DNA of 64,000 nt from Prunus persica (GCF_000346465.2 NC_034014.1:14638084-14702083); one strand, 5' to 3'. Positions 10,881-22,140 are shown, counted from the stretch's first letter. Numbers and translations: made by a program. Notes: generated by a model not told the origin, from the sequence alone.

Positions 10881-12886
10881 GGTTTTACTACTGGATTCAT
10901 GGGAACCGAAGGGGCCTGTTGGATTGGGCCGTGCCTTTGACAGGCCTCACATCCTTTGGAATAGTTGATGCAATCCTTCATCATGGTTGGCCAGAAGTAG
11001 CCATACCTTCTGATTAACCAGCACATCTTTCTTCCCCCTTGGTGAGCTCCACAGATCCCCTCATGGGTTTCTCCCATGACTTTCATGTATTCTGTCTTCC
11101 CGAGGCACCTTAACAGTACCTCATCCTTACTTTTTCGGACCAAATCTTCATTCCACATGAGGTAGCTTGTAGCCATGATCCTGACTCTTTTCTTAGAGGG
11201 CAGAGTGGGATATCGTAAGTAAGTCATGATAGGCTCCCTCCAATCATCTTCAGTGATCAAGGCAGAATTGACTTCTATCTCCATTCCTCTAGTCAAAACA
11301 GATGGTAGACTTTTCCTTCCTATCTTAATGATCCTTTGGACGCAGTCTTCGGGCATTTGTACGCCTGATGCCACCTGAGCCAGTTCATTGGCTGCAAAGT
11401 TTTCCTCCCTTGGGATGTGCTCCCAAGTAGCTTCTCTGAATTCTGTCAGCAGATTTCTAGCTGCTACTAGATATACAGCCAGAGAAGGATTTAGACACTT
11501 GTATTCTCCAGCAATCTGTTTTAGGACAAGCATGGAATCTCCCAAGATCTCCACGGATTGGATTCCTAATTCTACCAACATCTCGAGCCCTATAATCAAA
11601 GCTTCATACTTGGCCCTGTTGTTGGTGCACTGGAAATCTAACTGGAAGGAATAGCAACGTCTGACCCCTAATAGTTCTTCCAGAACAATCCCTGCTCCTG
11701 AAGCTTTATCTGTCTTTGATCCATCAAAATATAATTTCCAAGGTGGGAGATGAATCGAATAGATTGGATTGTTAAGGCAAACATGAGCTCTAGTTAGCAG
11801 ATCTGCATTTGCTATGTCCAAAGAATCCATGTTTTCAATCTCCTCTCCCGGGTGATCTGCCAAGAAGTCTGCCACGGCTTGCCCTTTGACAGCTTTCTGG
11901 GGGACATACCTGAAGGTGAATTCTGTCAAAGCCAAAGTCCATTTCCGAATTCTGCCCCTTAGCATTGGTCTTGTTAGCATGTATTTGATTAAGTCTGTCT
12001 TGGCAATGATGTAGATAGTGTGTGGCAGCATGTAGTGCCTGAGTTTTACAGCGGTGAAATACAAGGCCAGGCAGAGCCTTTCTATTGCGGAATACCTTCT
12101 CTCCACTTCTGTCAATGTTCTGCTTAGATAATAGACTGCTTGTTCCTTTCCTTCTTTGTTATCTTGAACTAACAGACTTCCAATGGATTTTTCTGATGCA
12201 GACACATAAAGCTTGAGTGGTCTGCCTCTTTTCGGCGGGGATAGAACTGGTGGATTTGAGAGGTAACGTTTTATTTCCTGGAAAGCCTGTTGGTGCTGTT
12301 CTTCCCATTTGAATGTCTGTTCCTGCCTTAGCCTTAACAGGGAAGAAAAAGGTTGGATTTTCCCCGCAGAATTGGATATGAATCTCCTTAGAAAATTGAT
12401 TTTTCCTAGGAGGCTCTGAAGTTCCTTCTTATTCCGAGGTGGTAGGGCTTCTATGATGGACTTTGCTTTATTTTTGTCAACCTCTATACCTCTCTGGTGG
12501 ACCAAGAATCCTAAGAAATTTCCTGCTTGGACTTCAAAAACACATTTTTTGGGGTTCATTTTCAGTTTGTGTTGCCTCATTCTTAGGAATGCCTTTCTCA
12601 GGCTTGGTACGTGGTTTTCTTCCTCAGGGGATTTGATCACCACGTCATCTATATACACTTCCAAGGAATGTCCTATCATATCATGAAAAATGGAATTCAT
12701 TGCCCTTTGGTAGGTGGCCCCTGCATTCCTCAAACCGAAGGGCATTACAGTATATTCGAAAGCACCTATATGTCCTGGACACATAAAGGCTGTCTTGTGG
12801 ATATCCTGTTCTGCCATTATAATCTGGTTGGTTATAACCTGCATTGCCGTCCATGAAAGATAGCATCTGGTTATGAGCAGCTCCAT
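10772..12886 (-). pseudogene. Retrotransposon pol: C-terminal RT, RNase H, second RNase H, integrase zinc finger
   Basis: The 704-codon open frame starts inside reverse transcriptase. It contains MPFGLRNAGATYQ and YIDD, the catalytic Asp pair. Next come an RNase H with LYVSASEKSIG and LSRTLTEVERRYSAIER, and an archaeal-type RNase H with LYFDGS, YEALIIGLE and GDS. A zinc-binding integrase N terminus follows, with His/Cys spacing ending CEACQRHG. Two RNase H domains in tandem mark the Tat lineage of Ty3/gypsy elements. The frame is entered by a frameshift near 12832 and left by another near 10780. Confidence 0.88.
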
Positions 12887-13559
12887 CCACTAGCATGTCT
12901 GCCATTGGCATAGGATATTCGTCTTTAGGAGATGCCTTATTCAGATTTCTGTAATCCACGCAGATTCTGACTGCCCCTGTTTTCCTTTTGAGAACAGGTA
13001 CAATATTTGCTAACCAATCGGCATAGATGGCTGGCCTGATGAATCCTGCCTTGAGCAGCCTTTCTATCTCTTCTTTGACCTTTAGTTCTGTGTCCATAGA
13101 CATTCTTCTTCTGGCCTGTTTGACTGGAAGGTAGCCATCTTTAATTGGCAGCTTGTGCTCCACTAACTGCCTGTCCAATCCTGGCATCTCGTGGTAATGC
13201 CAGGCAAAACAATTTCTGAACTCCTGCAAAAGTGCCATGAGTTCAACCTTGAGTGGTTCCTTTAACAGTGTGCTCATGAAAGTAGGCCTTGGATCTTCTT
13301 CTGTCCCTAAGTTTATCTCCTGTAGAGGATCCTCTACTTCTAGCAGGGAGTCATCCAGTGCTGCCGGTGCAAAATCTAATATTTCCTCCTGTAAAATTTC
13401 CTCCTCTTGTTCTTTTGTGCTTTCATGAGTGAATTCTGCCATATTGATGGCTGGATTCTTTATGAAAAGCCTCCTTTCGCCCCAGTATATCAACAATCTT
13501 TTTGTGATGGATCGGATTGTTGCAGCTCGATCCTTGTCCAGTTGATTGGGACTAAACAT
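12681..13559 (-). pseudogene. Retrotransposon pol: N-terminal reverse transcriptase
   Basis: This contains the RT palm start with the blocks RRMSMDTELKVKEEIERLL, FIRPAIYADWLANIVPV, RICVDYRNLNKA and SPKDEYPMPMADMLVD. The family-typical block continues until GYNQ, where an extra four bases (a duplicated AACC) shift the frame near 12832. The YIDD part therefore lies in another frame. Confidence 0.88.
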
Positions 13560-14152
13560 CAGAGTTCTGGAAGTTCAGCACAAAAAGGTCTATTCCAGTC
13601 CTCTAGAGAACTGGCTAAACCTTCTTCGATGAGTCTTTGGGCCGTGACACCATGGGGGCGGCCGTTCTGATTGACTCCAAGGAAAGTGAAAGGACCCAGG
13701 TCATCATGATAATACCTTGCTTCAAAGCACATGGCAGAGGGCAGGAATGGCCGTGGATCGGCCTCTATGATCTCCATGCAGCCTTCTTCATTCTATAGTG
13801 CTAACTGCTGGTGGAGGGTGGAAGGAATACAAAGGCTCTGGTGAATCCAATCCCTGCCAAGTAGTGCATTGTAGGTGGTGGAAGTAGTATCTATAACAAA
13901 GAATGCTATTTTCAACTCTTTGCTTCCGACTATGACATCCACGTCTAAGATGCCATGTATTTTCGTGATGCCCCCAGCGAAGTTGGTGACGGTCAATCGT
14001 GTTGGAATCAAATCCTTCTCTGTTCTGCCCAACTTGGTCAGCATTCTGTGGGGTAATAGATTAATGGCTGCACCTCCATCTACCATGATCTTGGAAATAG
14101 GAATACCCCCAAGATTTGTCGTTATAAACAAAGGCCTGAGGTGATTTGCCAT
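13559..14152 (-). pseudogene. Retrotransposon aspartic protease region
   Basis: The protease domain lies at 13793-14152, with MVDGGAAINLLP as the active-site loop (Asp with Gly-Gly in place of the usual Thr/Ser-Gly). LLGRDWIH follows toward its end. A TAG at 13793, at a position expected to be Trp, closes the frame. The next open frame (13559-13777) continues the same polyprotein toward RT, with ADPRPFLPSAMCFEARYYHDD. Confidence 0.8.
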
Positions 14153-14182
14153 TTCTCTGGTTGGCTTGGAGAAACAAAGTTG

Positions 14183-15247
14183 CTATGAAGCTGGTTTATT
14201 GGCTGTTCCGCCTGTCCTGGGGTTGTCTGCTTGTGGTTCTGGTGGGTCCTCTGCTTCTGCCAATCTACATTCAAAGCTTTCCTGAGAGAAAACATCTCCT
14301 TCCCGAGTGCTTTCTTGTCCCTCGGCAGCCCTGAATTTACCTGGTAGGATGAATACCATATTAATTCCCAGATCACCTTGTAGGAGGTCTTCTAATTCTG
14401 CGCCAAAAGCTTCTGTTTCTGGGTCCAATTCTTCACCGAATTCCATTAATTCTTCCCTGTATTCTTCCGTCCAGTCATCCTGCTCTGCTACTCCGAGGGG
14501 CTCATTCTGATCATCTGCAGAAAGTTCATAGTCCAATTACTCTTCTTCATGTTCCTCAGTGTGGTCGTCTTCTCCTTGTGACGGGGTAGACTCGGATTTC
14601 TCTGGTGCCTGCGTGGTGTCGGGACGACTGCTGGATGACGAGGCTAGATGGATAAGAGAGCTGGCTGGCAGTTCTGTCTTCAGTAATTCCCTTGACTAGC
14701 AAGCTCTCTGTTCTGGCTGGGGAAGTGTTTCAGGATTTTTTCCTTTCCTGGCAGAATTGGGTTGTGAAGGTACCTGCGTATCATTTTGGTTCTTAAGATA
14801 TGTGCAGTATTGCCTCTGGATTCTCCTTTTCTGAGTTCTGGTTAGCTCCAGAGTCGGTCTACCGCTTTTTCCCACGTTATACCATCTACCCTCTATGATC
14901 GTTGCCAAGGGTTTTTCGTTTCCGGGTGCCTTGACTGGTATTTCCTTTCTGGGTTGTTCCATCCTCCTCTCGCTGTATTGTGCAGGCCTAAGACAGCTCT
15001 TCTGCCTTGTTTTATCTCGGGATGAGGTTCCAATCCTGTCAAAGACACTAGGTGTGGGCTGATTTTGTCTGTCTAGAACCACCTCTAGCTCTGTTTCACA
15101 TTTGCACCTACTGCAGAGCACCACCCCAGCCGAGATGGTCGCTCTTGGTATTTGACTGGTTTCCCTTATGATTCTTCTGCCTCTGCTGCAACCAGCATCT
15201 GTCACTGGCTCAGTTTTCCTCTGTTCTGGCCAATTTAAGTTGACCAT
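14183..15247 (-). pseudogene. Gag-protease linker region of the retrotransposon polyprotein
   Basis: Two broken open frames (14183-14536 acidic, 14696-15247 basic) lie between gag and protease. The basic part includes a CSRCKC cluster, possibly a decayed zinc-binding motif, and the block EGRWYNVGKSGRPT. It belongs to the polyprotein by position. No enzyme motif is visible. Stops lie between and inside the blocks. Confidence 0.55.
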
Positions 15248-15500
15248 GTTGACTTGTGGTTGAGGAAAAGGATCCGTTGTGATCGATGGTGGTTTTTCTG
15301 CCAGTTACAACCTTCCTGCCGTTATCCCTTCTTATATTACGTCCCTGAAAACAACACAACTATTGGTAGAATGGTTCCAAGAGTTGTGCCACCTGCAGTA
15401 CTGTCTGCCCTTGAGTTCTTCCGGCTTCGGTATTCTATGAGGTGTTTCGATTGCCTTCTGCAGTAGCATCTCGTCGAACAAGGCATCAACCTTGGTCAAA

Positions 15501-16985
15501 TCAAAGGAGTAAACCTTGTTTTGCGTTGGCTTGTTTGGAACGAATCCTCCTGTGAATGGTGGTGGCTTCTTTAGGTGGCTTTGTAAGGGCTTTGCAACTA
15601 ATGGGATGTTTTAGTTTTGCCATTTCTGCCACTGAAACCTCTTTCTCTTCTGATTCTTCTGCATCTTCTTGTGATTCCACCTCGATCAGGTGGATTGAAG
15701 AAGAAGGGGTTTTATAGTATGTACCTTTGGAGGAGTTCCTCCTTTGCTGTTCTTCCCTAAGTAACTCCTCATATTTGGATGCCTTATCAGCCAGTTCTGC
15801 CAGATCTCCAAACAACATCCCGTCGAACCTTTTCCTGAGAAAGATTTTCAGGGCAGCTTGGGCCATCTGGATGAAGTGTCTTTCTTCCATAGGAATTCGG
15901 CACTTCATCTTGAGCTTTCTGAACCTGGTTATGAAATCTTGGGCCGGTTCGTCTTCACTTTGCTTGAGGGCAGCTAGATCACTGATGGTGACTTCTGGCT
16001 GAATTCTGTAATAGTAGTCATGGAAGACATTTTCCATCTGTTCCCATGTTTGAACAGAGTTAGCTGGCAGGCTGGTGTACCAGGTAAAAGCTTGTCCAGA
16101 GAGGGAATTGCCGAAAAGCCTCAATTTCAGTAGAGGGTTGTTCTCAATAGCTATGCATTGGACGGAGAACCTGCCTATATGTTCAACTGAGGAAGCATGG
16201 GGGTCCTCTCCATTGAACAGAGTGAAGTTTGGTACTTTGAAACCTGTAGACAACAGTATTTGATCGATATAGGCTGGGTATGGCTTTCTGTAAGTAGGCC
16301 TTTCCCCTCTTCTAGCCTCGGGCTCCATGATTTCTCTGATCATTCTTTGCAATGCTCCTATGTCATTCAAAGCATTGACGGGGGGAAGATTTTGTCCCTG
16401 CTCTGGCTGAACGTAATCAAACCTGGGCTCTGCTCTGTGTGGTCTGGGTGGAACTTCCTCCCTGTGTTCTTCCTGCTCTTCGACTTCTGGATGATTCCTC
16501 CAGTTTGCCCCCGGTCTATTCCTGTCATGATTAGCAAAAAGGTTATTCCCTCCTCTGCCTCTCCTCCCTCTTGCAGGTGGAGGGAATGGATTAAGGTCCA
16601 TCCTTCTGGGTCTATATGGCAATACTGCTGGTGGTTCAGGCAGAAGCACCAAAGGTTGATCCTGTGGGACCACATGAGGTGGAATGGGCTGAGGTTCTGG
16701 CTGGTTGTGAGCCAGTGCCAGGTTATCTGGTTGGGCTGGGGTTTCATGTCCTTGATTAAGAAGGACTCCTCCACTCGGACCAGCCTGAATTTCTCTGTGG
16801 TCTGGCACTCCAGTCACCTGTGCAACTAGGGGATTTTCCTGGTATGGCCATGTTAGTCCTGGCGGAAGGCCATAAGGGAGATCCAACTGCTGGATTACAG
16901 GATCCGGGTTTGGGATTCTGGCCATGGCGGATTCTCGGTCCTTCCGGAACTGTCTGTTTACCTGCCATTGCATCATGGCCGTCAT
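15501..16985 (-). pseudogene. Retrotransposon Gag (capsid-type domain)
   Basis: The 494-codon open frame has a Pro/Arg-rich N-terminal half and then a Retrotrans_gag-type domain at about residues 240-410. Diagnostic blocks are LFGNSLSGQAFTWYTSLP, SVQTWEQMENVFHDYYY, and AQDFITRFRKLKMKCRIPM. Gag packages the element RNA into cytoplasmic particles. The domain itself is uninterrupted. It is listed as part of a broken element because the downstream pol frame is lost. Upstream frames (to about 17269) may belong to its leader. Confidence 0.85.
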
Positions 16986-17241
16986 GTTATTGAGAGTGTC
17001 CTGGCTCCTTTGTACTGTGATTTCTTGTCGGAGTACTCACTCCTGTATTTGATTCATCCTTTTGGAGCCAGTCCTGGAACGTCTACTTCCTGTACTGCCG
17101 TGGGCAGATTGCCTAGCATCGCTTTCTTCTGACTCGAGGCCTTCCCTGAGAACCATCTTGTTTTTCTCCATATCTGATGTGGGTTCTGACTAGATCTTCC
17201 GGTATCTGTGAATGATTCTGTCAGAGTATGTATACTGAGAA

Positions 17242-17259
17242 GTCCCACTGGGCGTGCCA
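17242..17259 (-). other. Candidate primer-binding site
   Basis: On the element strand, three bases after the upstream LTR, the sequence reads TGGCACGCCCAGTGGGAC. It starts with the TGG expected opposite a tRNA CCA end. Part of it resembles the 3' end complement of a lysine tRNA, but I could not align it cleanly to a specific tRNA. Confidence 0.5.
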
Positions 17260-17262
17260 AAT

Positions 17263-18829
17263 TGTTCACCCGTTTTTGTGTTTACTCCTGAAGTGGAAGG
17301 GCGAAGTTCCCCACTGGCTTGGAGACCACTTGTTGGTCGACAATTCAGCTTTCTTTGGTGTGTGAGCGTGCCACTGCTAGCAATGTAAATTCTAGCAGAC
17401 CTATTTTTAGAGTGGATAACTTGCGCCTCAAGTTACTGACTTTTAAAATAAATGATTGTGAATTTGGGTGAGGAATATCTCCCAAGTAAGTTCTTTTCTT
17501 GCCTCAGACTGGTGAGGACTTTCATAATTTATCTCAGTATCAAATGGTTGTTCTGGCCAGAATAGATAATAATAAGGTAGACTATTTCAGGCAGAACTGC
17601 CTTTTACAAAATTAAGAAGGGAGAAATCAACTCTAGAAAGACAAAAAGATGGCTGGAATCCCATTTCTGCCTGGGTAGAAACTTCTGATCCGGGCTGGAC
17701 TGGGTATGTCTGTGCTGGACTGTGCTGTCAACAACTTTAGCTGCTTGGCTTCAGCTGTAAATCGATACCAAAGTTCAATTTTGGCAAAGCTTTCAATCTA
17801 CTTCAAGCCTTGGGAGACTTTTGAGCGGGCAGAACTGCAGCTTCTTCAGTTTGAAGGGACAGAAGTGGCTATTCTCAAGGATTTAGCAAGCTGGAACTAC
17901 GCTGTAAAATTTGTTGAGGTTTTCATATTTGTGAAAACTCAAACTATGTTTGTCTTGGCTTTTGCTGAACCAGATTTGTAACGAGAGGGATCTCGTTTTC
18001 AGAAGACTTATTTTCTAAGTCTGAACTTTGGAATTCTGATCTAAAGCTGTTTTTCTCTTGGGATCCAAGTGAGCTTTTGATTGTTTTCTTGTTTTTTTTT
18101 TTGATTGATCGATGAATTGAGTGTCCTTTTTTTTTGCCTACTTTCGTTTTTTATAAGAGATCCTCCTAATGAGGTAATTTTTAATCCTAAATAATGGGCG
18201 GCAAAAAGATCTCTTATAATGTAAAGTAAGAAGGGTTTCTTATCAATCAAGGCAGATAGGTTCTGAGCAGTCACCTCCTAAAGCAGTCCCCTCCCTGGTT
18301 TTCTGGGTGGCAGCTTTCTAATTCAACCAACGCCACCGTCTGTGTGAGCTGATTTATGGCGGTTTGGCTCTTTTTCTTTTGTATTTCCTGAATGGTTCCC
18401 TGTTTCCTGCTATAATTTAGAAAGCGTGATCCGTGAATTCCTTGGGAGATGGTGTATTGGTTTGGAGCAAAATCTCGAACACAGATGGGTTTTTGATCTT
18501 CAATTGGCAGTGTTTCAGAGACGTCCCTCTCACATTTTAAACTTTAGTTGGAATTGCTGACTTTTTCAAAGTTGAGGCAATCACGTGGGTGTGTCTTTGA
18601 TCCCTTGGGTTTGAACCTAACAAAAATTACGGGCTGATCTTTGAAGCCCATTTCGAAAGTTTCCACATTTGGGCTTTCTTTGGGCAGAGGCTTTATTTTC
18701 AACATTTCTGGTGTGAAGCCCAATCTGTCTGGATCCTATTTTTGTTTTTCTCAAGTCTTTGGGCTGGGCATGCAATTTTATCATGGGCCTGTCTTTCGAA
18801 CTTGGGCGTGCCGAATTTGGGCCCAAACA
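17263..18829 (-). repeat. LTR, upstream (5') copy in element orientation
   Basis: Direct repeat of 4321-5890, starting TGTTCACCC and ending GCCCAAACA. It is followed by the target duplication GTACT at 18830-18834. It would hold the element promoter, read leftward. Confidence 0.92.
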
Positions 18830-19449
18830 GTACTGTTCTTGAGCCTATACATATGGAGGAAGCTGGTGATGAAGACACTATTCCTGAGGGTACAAATGTG
18901 GCTGATGATAGGCATGAAAGAACTTTTCCTGAGGGTATAAATGTGGATGAGGAAGATGATGAAGGTACTGTTCCAGATGGTATATATATGGAGGATGAGA
19001 CTATATATGAAGAGGGAGAGAATGACAAAAGGGCTGAAAATGATAGTGAAGACAGTGAAGACCTTGAATTTTATGATAGTGCTTTTGACCAAAGTGAAGA
19101 TGAACAATGCTTGTTGGAGAAGGATGATAGAGCATTTGACAACTATGTTGACCACAATGCTCCAGATATTGATCCAGCTGCAGATGAAGGAGAGAAATTA
19201 GAAGATATGGCTGTAAGTGATGTTAATAGCTTGGATAGTAGCTCATGTGATGAGGTTGCATTGCCTATGAGAAAAAAGAAGAGGAAACTGCCCAAGTTTG
19301 AAGATTTTAGGCCTAAAACATATTTGAATAACCCAATCTTTAAGCTTGCTCTAAGATTTCCAAGTGTCTATGTTTTTAGGAAAGCAGTGAGAAACTACTC
19401 AATGTTCAACAGAAGGAAGATTAAGTTTTCTAATCACGGAGACGTGTAG
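18830..19449 (+). pseudogene. Mutator-like transposase, continuation right of the LTR insertion
   Basis: The open frame resumes in register with the left part if one copy of GTACT is discounted. It has acidic repeats (EGTNV/EGINV/DGIYM type), then a basic cluster MRKKKRKLP. Next is FEDFRPKTYLNNPIFKLALRF-S-Y-FRKAVRNYSMFNRRKIKF. This matches the start of the MuDR-type DNA-binding domain, and the frame stops at 19447 shortly after. The catalytic DDE part of the transposase is absent, replaced by the inverted-repeat complex from about 19495. Confidence 0.65.
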
Positions 19450-19768
19450 CTCAAGGTGGAAAACACAGAGCGGGAAACAAGGAGGGGAAATTACGGAGCG
19501 GCCCCGCAAATTACTTTATAAAAAAAATATGTTTTTTTTAATTACAAATGGTCCCTAAGATTTGACAAATTATCACATTTGGTCCTTTATATTTTTTTTT
19601 CTGACATTATTGGTCCCTTATGTTACACCTCGCACATTAATTTGGTCCCGTCGTCATGTTCCGTCAAAATTTTTTGTTAAATTGATGACGTGGATTAAAC
19701 AATGTTTTAAATATTTTGGATTTTATCACAAATGTTCCCTGAGATTTTTGAAATTATCTGCTTTGGTC

Positions 19769-19806
<38 letters not shown>

Positions 19807-20357
19807 CATTATTGGTCCTTATATTACACCTCACACATATATTTGATCCCACCGTGAGATTTGGTTAAATTTTTTTGTTAAATTATTGACATGACACATA
19901 TGTGGTGCACATATAGCCAATGAGAAAATGTCAAGTGGATCTAAATGAAGAAATGTTTTTTTTTATAAAAATAGTTTAACATTTAAAATATTTTTTTTTA
20001 AGGGAGAAAAATTTCAAACACATACATTTTTTTTATTCAAATCCACCTAGCATGTTATTAATGGACATGTAGGCTCCACATACATGTCATGTCAAATCCA
20101 TTAAGTTTGGTTGAAAAATCCTAAACCTTTTAAAAAATAATTTAACATTTAAAATATATATTTTTTAAATTTTAAAAAGAGAGAAATTTTTCAAAAGATA
20201 AATCTTTTTTTTTTTAAATTCAAATCCACTTGGCATGTTATTATTGGCTATATGTGCACCACATATGTGTCATGTCAATAATTTAACAAAAAAATTTAAC
20301 CAAATCTCACGGTGGGATCAAATATATGTGTGAGGTGTAATATAAGGACCAATAATG

Positions 20358-20395
<38 letters not shown>

Positions 20396-20453
20396 GACCA
20401 AAGCAGATTAATTTCAAAAATCTCAGGGAACATTTTGTGATAAAATCCAAAAT

Positions 20454-20553
20454 NNNNNNNNNNNNNNNNNNNNNNNNNNNNNNNNNNNNNNNNNNNNNNN
20501 NNNNNNNNNNNNNNNNNNNNNNNNNNNNNNNNNNNNNNNNNNNNNNNNNNNNN
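20454..20553. other. Assembly gap (100 N)
   Basis: Exactly 100 N follow the right arm of a long palindrome. The true missing length is unknown. The palindrome is the likely reason the assembly broke here. Confidence 0.98.
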
Positions 20554-20781
20554 TTTCAAACAAAACCTGACGGATTTGACGTGACATCGTATATGAAGCC
20601 TACATGTCCAATAATAACATGCCAAGTGGATTTGAATACAAAACAAATTATGTTTTGAAAATTTCTCTTTTTTTAAATTAATTTTTTTCTAAAAGATTTT
20701 AAATGTTAAACTATTTTAAAAATATATATAGGACCAATAATGTAAAAAAAAAAAAACATAAAGGACCAAAGGTGATAATTT

Positions 20782-21010
20782 GGTTTATTATCACAAAACG
20801 TCCCCGACATTTGCGAAACTATCACATTGCATCCTTAAAGTTTTTTTGTATCACTCATGGTCTCTAACGTTAATATGGGTGCTCTCAAATGGTCCTTCTG
20901 TTAAAACAAACTGTTAAGTCCATGGATATAATCGTCAAATCAATCCAAAATTATAAAATATATATAAATTTCTCTCTCCCCTCTTTCTTTTATGTTTCCT
21001 TTCCTTTCCT

Positions 21011-21043
<33 letters not shown>

Positions 21044-21663
21044 TTCTTCTTTCTCTCTCGCTATTTGACCCGGCTCCGACCGAAGAATCTATGAAATGGG
21101 TTTTGGTCCACTTGGGCCTGGAGCTTGTAGGAATGTGATTATTTGAGATTGGAAGTCAGAGAGTTTGGGAACAAGGAAAGATCATGAGAAGGGTTGAAGG
21201 GAGGCTGTGTGAGGAATTTTCACCTGCATATTATAGGCTCTGCACTGGTGGTGGAATGCTCAATGCTGGCACTACCCATCTTGCAATCACGTCTCTTGAT
21301 GTCTTGAAAGTTAATATGCAGGTTCGTTTTATTGGTTAAGAGAAGGGAAGGAAACAAAAAAGAAAGAGGAGAGAGAAGACTGAACTCGGGGAGAGGAAGA
21401 AAGAAGAAAAAAAAAAGAAAGAGAGAGAAAGAAGAGAGAAGGAAAGGAAACAGAAAAGGAATAGGGGAGAGAGAAATTTATATATATTTTATAATTTTGG
21501 ATTGATTTGACGATTATATCCCTGGACTTAACAGTTTTTTTTAACAGAAGGACCATTTGAGAGCACCCATATTAACGTTAGGGACTATGAGTGATACAAA
21601 AAAACTTTAAGGATGCAATGTAATAGTTTCGCAAACATCAAGGATGTTTTGTGATAATAAGCA
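20782..21663. mobile_element. Small Mutator-type element with a captured host exon (Pack-MULE-like)
   Basis: Terminal inverted repeats of roughly 280 bp share the blocks TTATTATCACAAAAC, CATTGCATCCTTAAAG, AACGTTAATATGGGTGCTC and a polypyrimidine/polypurine run. They enclose about 270 bp of unrelated sequence. The element is flanked by GTGATAATTT at 20772-20781 and 21664-21673. A 9-11 bp target duplication is the Mutator size. The core carries an exon of a mitochondrial carrier gene. No transposase is present, so it is non-autonomous. Confidence 0.65.
21184..21321 (+). pseudogene. Captured first coding exon of a mitochondrial phosphate carrier
   Basis: The 46-codon open segment starts with ATG and ends at CAG before a GTTCGT donor-like site. 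It includes the block FSPAYYRLCTGGGM, and then NAGTTHLAITSLDVLKVNMQ. The latter is the first transmembrane helix with the P-x-D-x-x-K carrier signature, here changed to S-L-D-V-L-K (Pro replaced by Ser). The match is to plant phosphate carriers of the inner mitochondrial membrane (PHT3/MPT type). Only the N-terminal exon is present, so it cannot make a transporter. It is intact in frame, which suggests recent capture, or chance over such a short length. Confidence 0.75.
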
Positions 21664-22140
21664 GTGATAATTTTGTGAACCTCAGGGACCATTTGTGATA
21701 AAACCTAAAATATTTAAAATATTGTTTAATCCACGTGGCGTCCACGTCAGCAATCTAAAGGAAAATTTTGACGGAACCTGGCGGTGGGACCAAATTGATG
21801 TGTGAGGTGTAACGTAAGGGACCAATAATGTCAAAAAAAACATAAAGGACCAATGGTGATAATTTGGCAAACCTCATGGATAATTTGTGATAAAAATTCA
21901 AAAATATATTATTATTATGGAGCGGCCCTACAAATTACTTATGTAAAAGGAAACAATGGGAGAAAAAAATCACACTCATAAAAATCTTGAGGAAAATCTA
22001 AACTTTTCTCCTCAAACTGCCATATGAACCTAACTCCTCAAACTCAGAAAAATCTAAACCCATCTCCTCAAACTCAGATAAAAAAAAATGGCCTATTCAT
22101 TCCCATTTTCTCTCGATCTAAACCTAGCTCCGCTAACACA

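Larger units (their letters stand above)
4321..18829 (-). mobile_element. Tat-type Ty3/gypsy LTR retrotransposon with an antisense PMD gene
   Basis: Two LTRs (4321-5890 and 17263-18829) begin with TGTTCACCC and end with GGGCCCAAACA. They are flanked by the 5-bp target duplication GTACT at 4316-4320 and 18830-18834. Gag-pol lies on the minus strand, so transcription of the element runs right to left. The order is gag, protease, reverse transcriptase, RNase H, second RNase H, integrase. The dual RNase H is typical of the Tat lineage. Between integrase and the left LTR sits a multi-exon gene on the plus strand with a plant mobile domain. By eye the LTRs differ at roughly 25 positions in about 1570, which points to a fairly recent insertion. 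Pol and the antisense gene are broken by stops and frameshifts. Confidence 0.9.
19495..21940. mobile_element. Nested inverted-repeat (foldback-like) element complex
   Basis: Sequence at 19540-19700 is inverted at about 21690-21900. The shared blocks are GGTCCTTTAT, ACATTATTGGTCC, GTTACACCTC, GTCCACGT and GATAAAAT. A second pair inside it, about 19720-19925 and 20240-20453, is an almost perfect palindrome including a TA run in each arm. The whole is bounded by a 22-bp direct repeat (19495-19516 and 21919-21940, GGAGCGGCCC--CAAATTACTT). No transposase is visible. The family is unassigned, and the arms look like non-autonomous terminal-inverted-repeat elements inserted into each other. Confidence 0.6.

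Noticed and set aside
20296..20658. ORFs crossing the N run
   Set aside because: They are open only because N codons are not stops. The sequence is inverted-repeat DNA.
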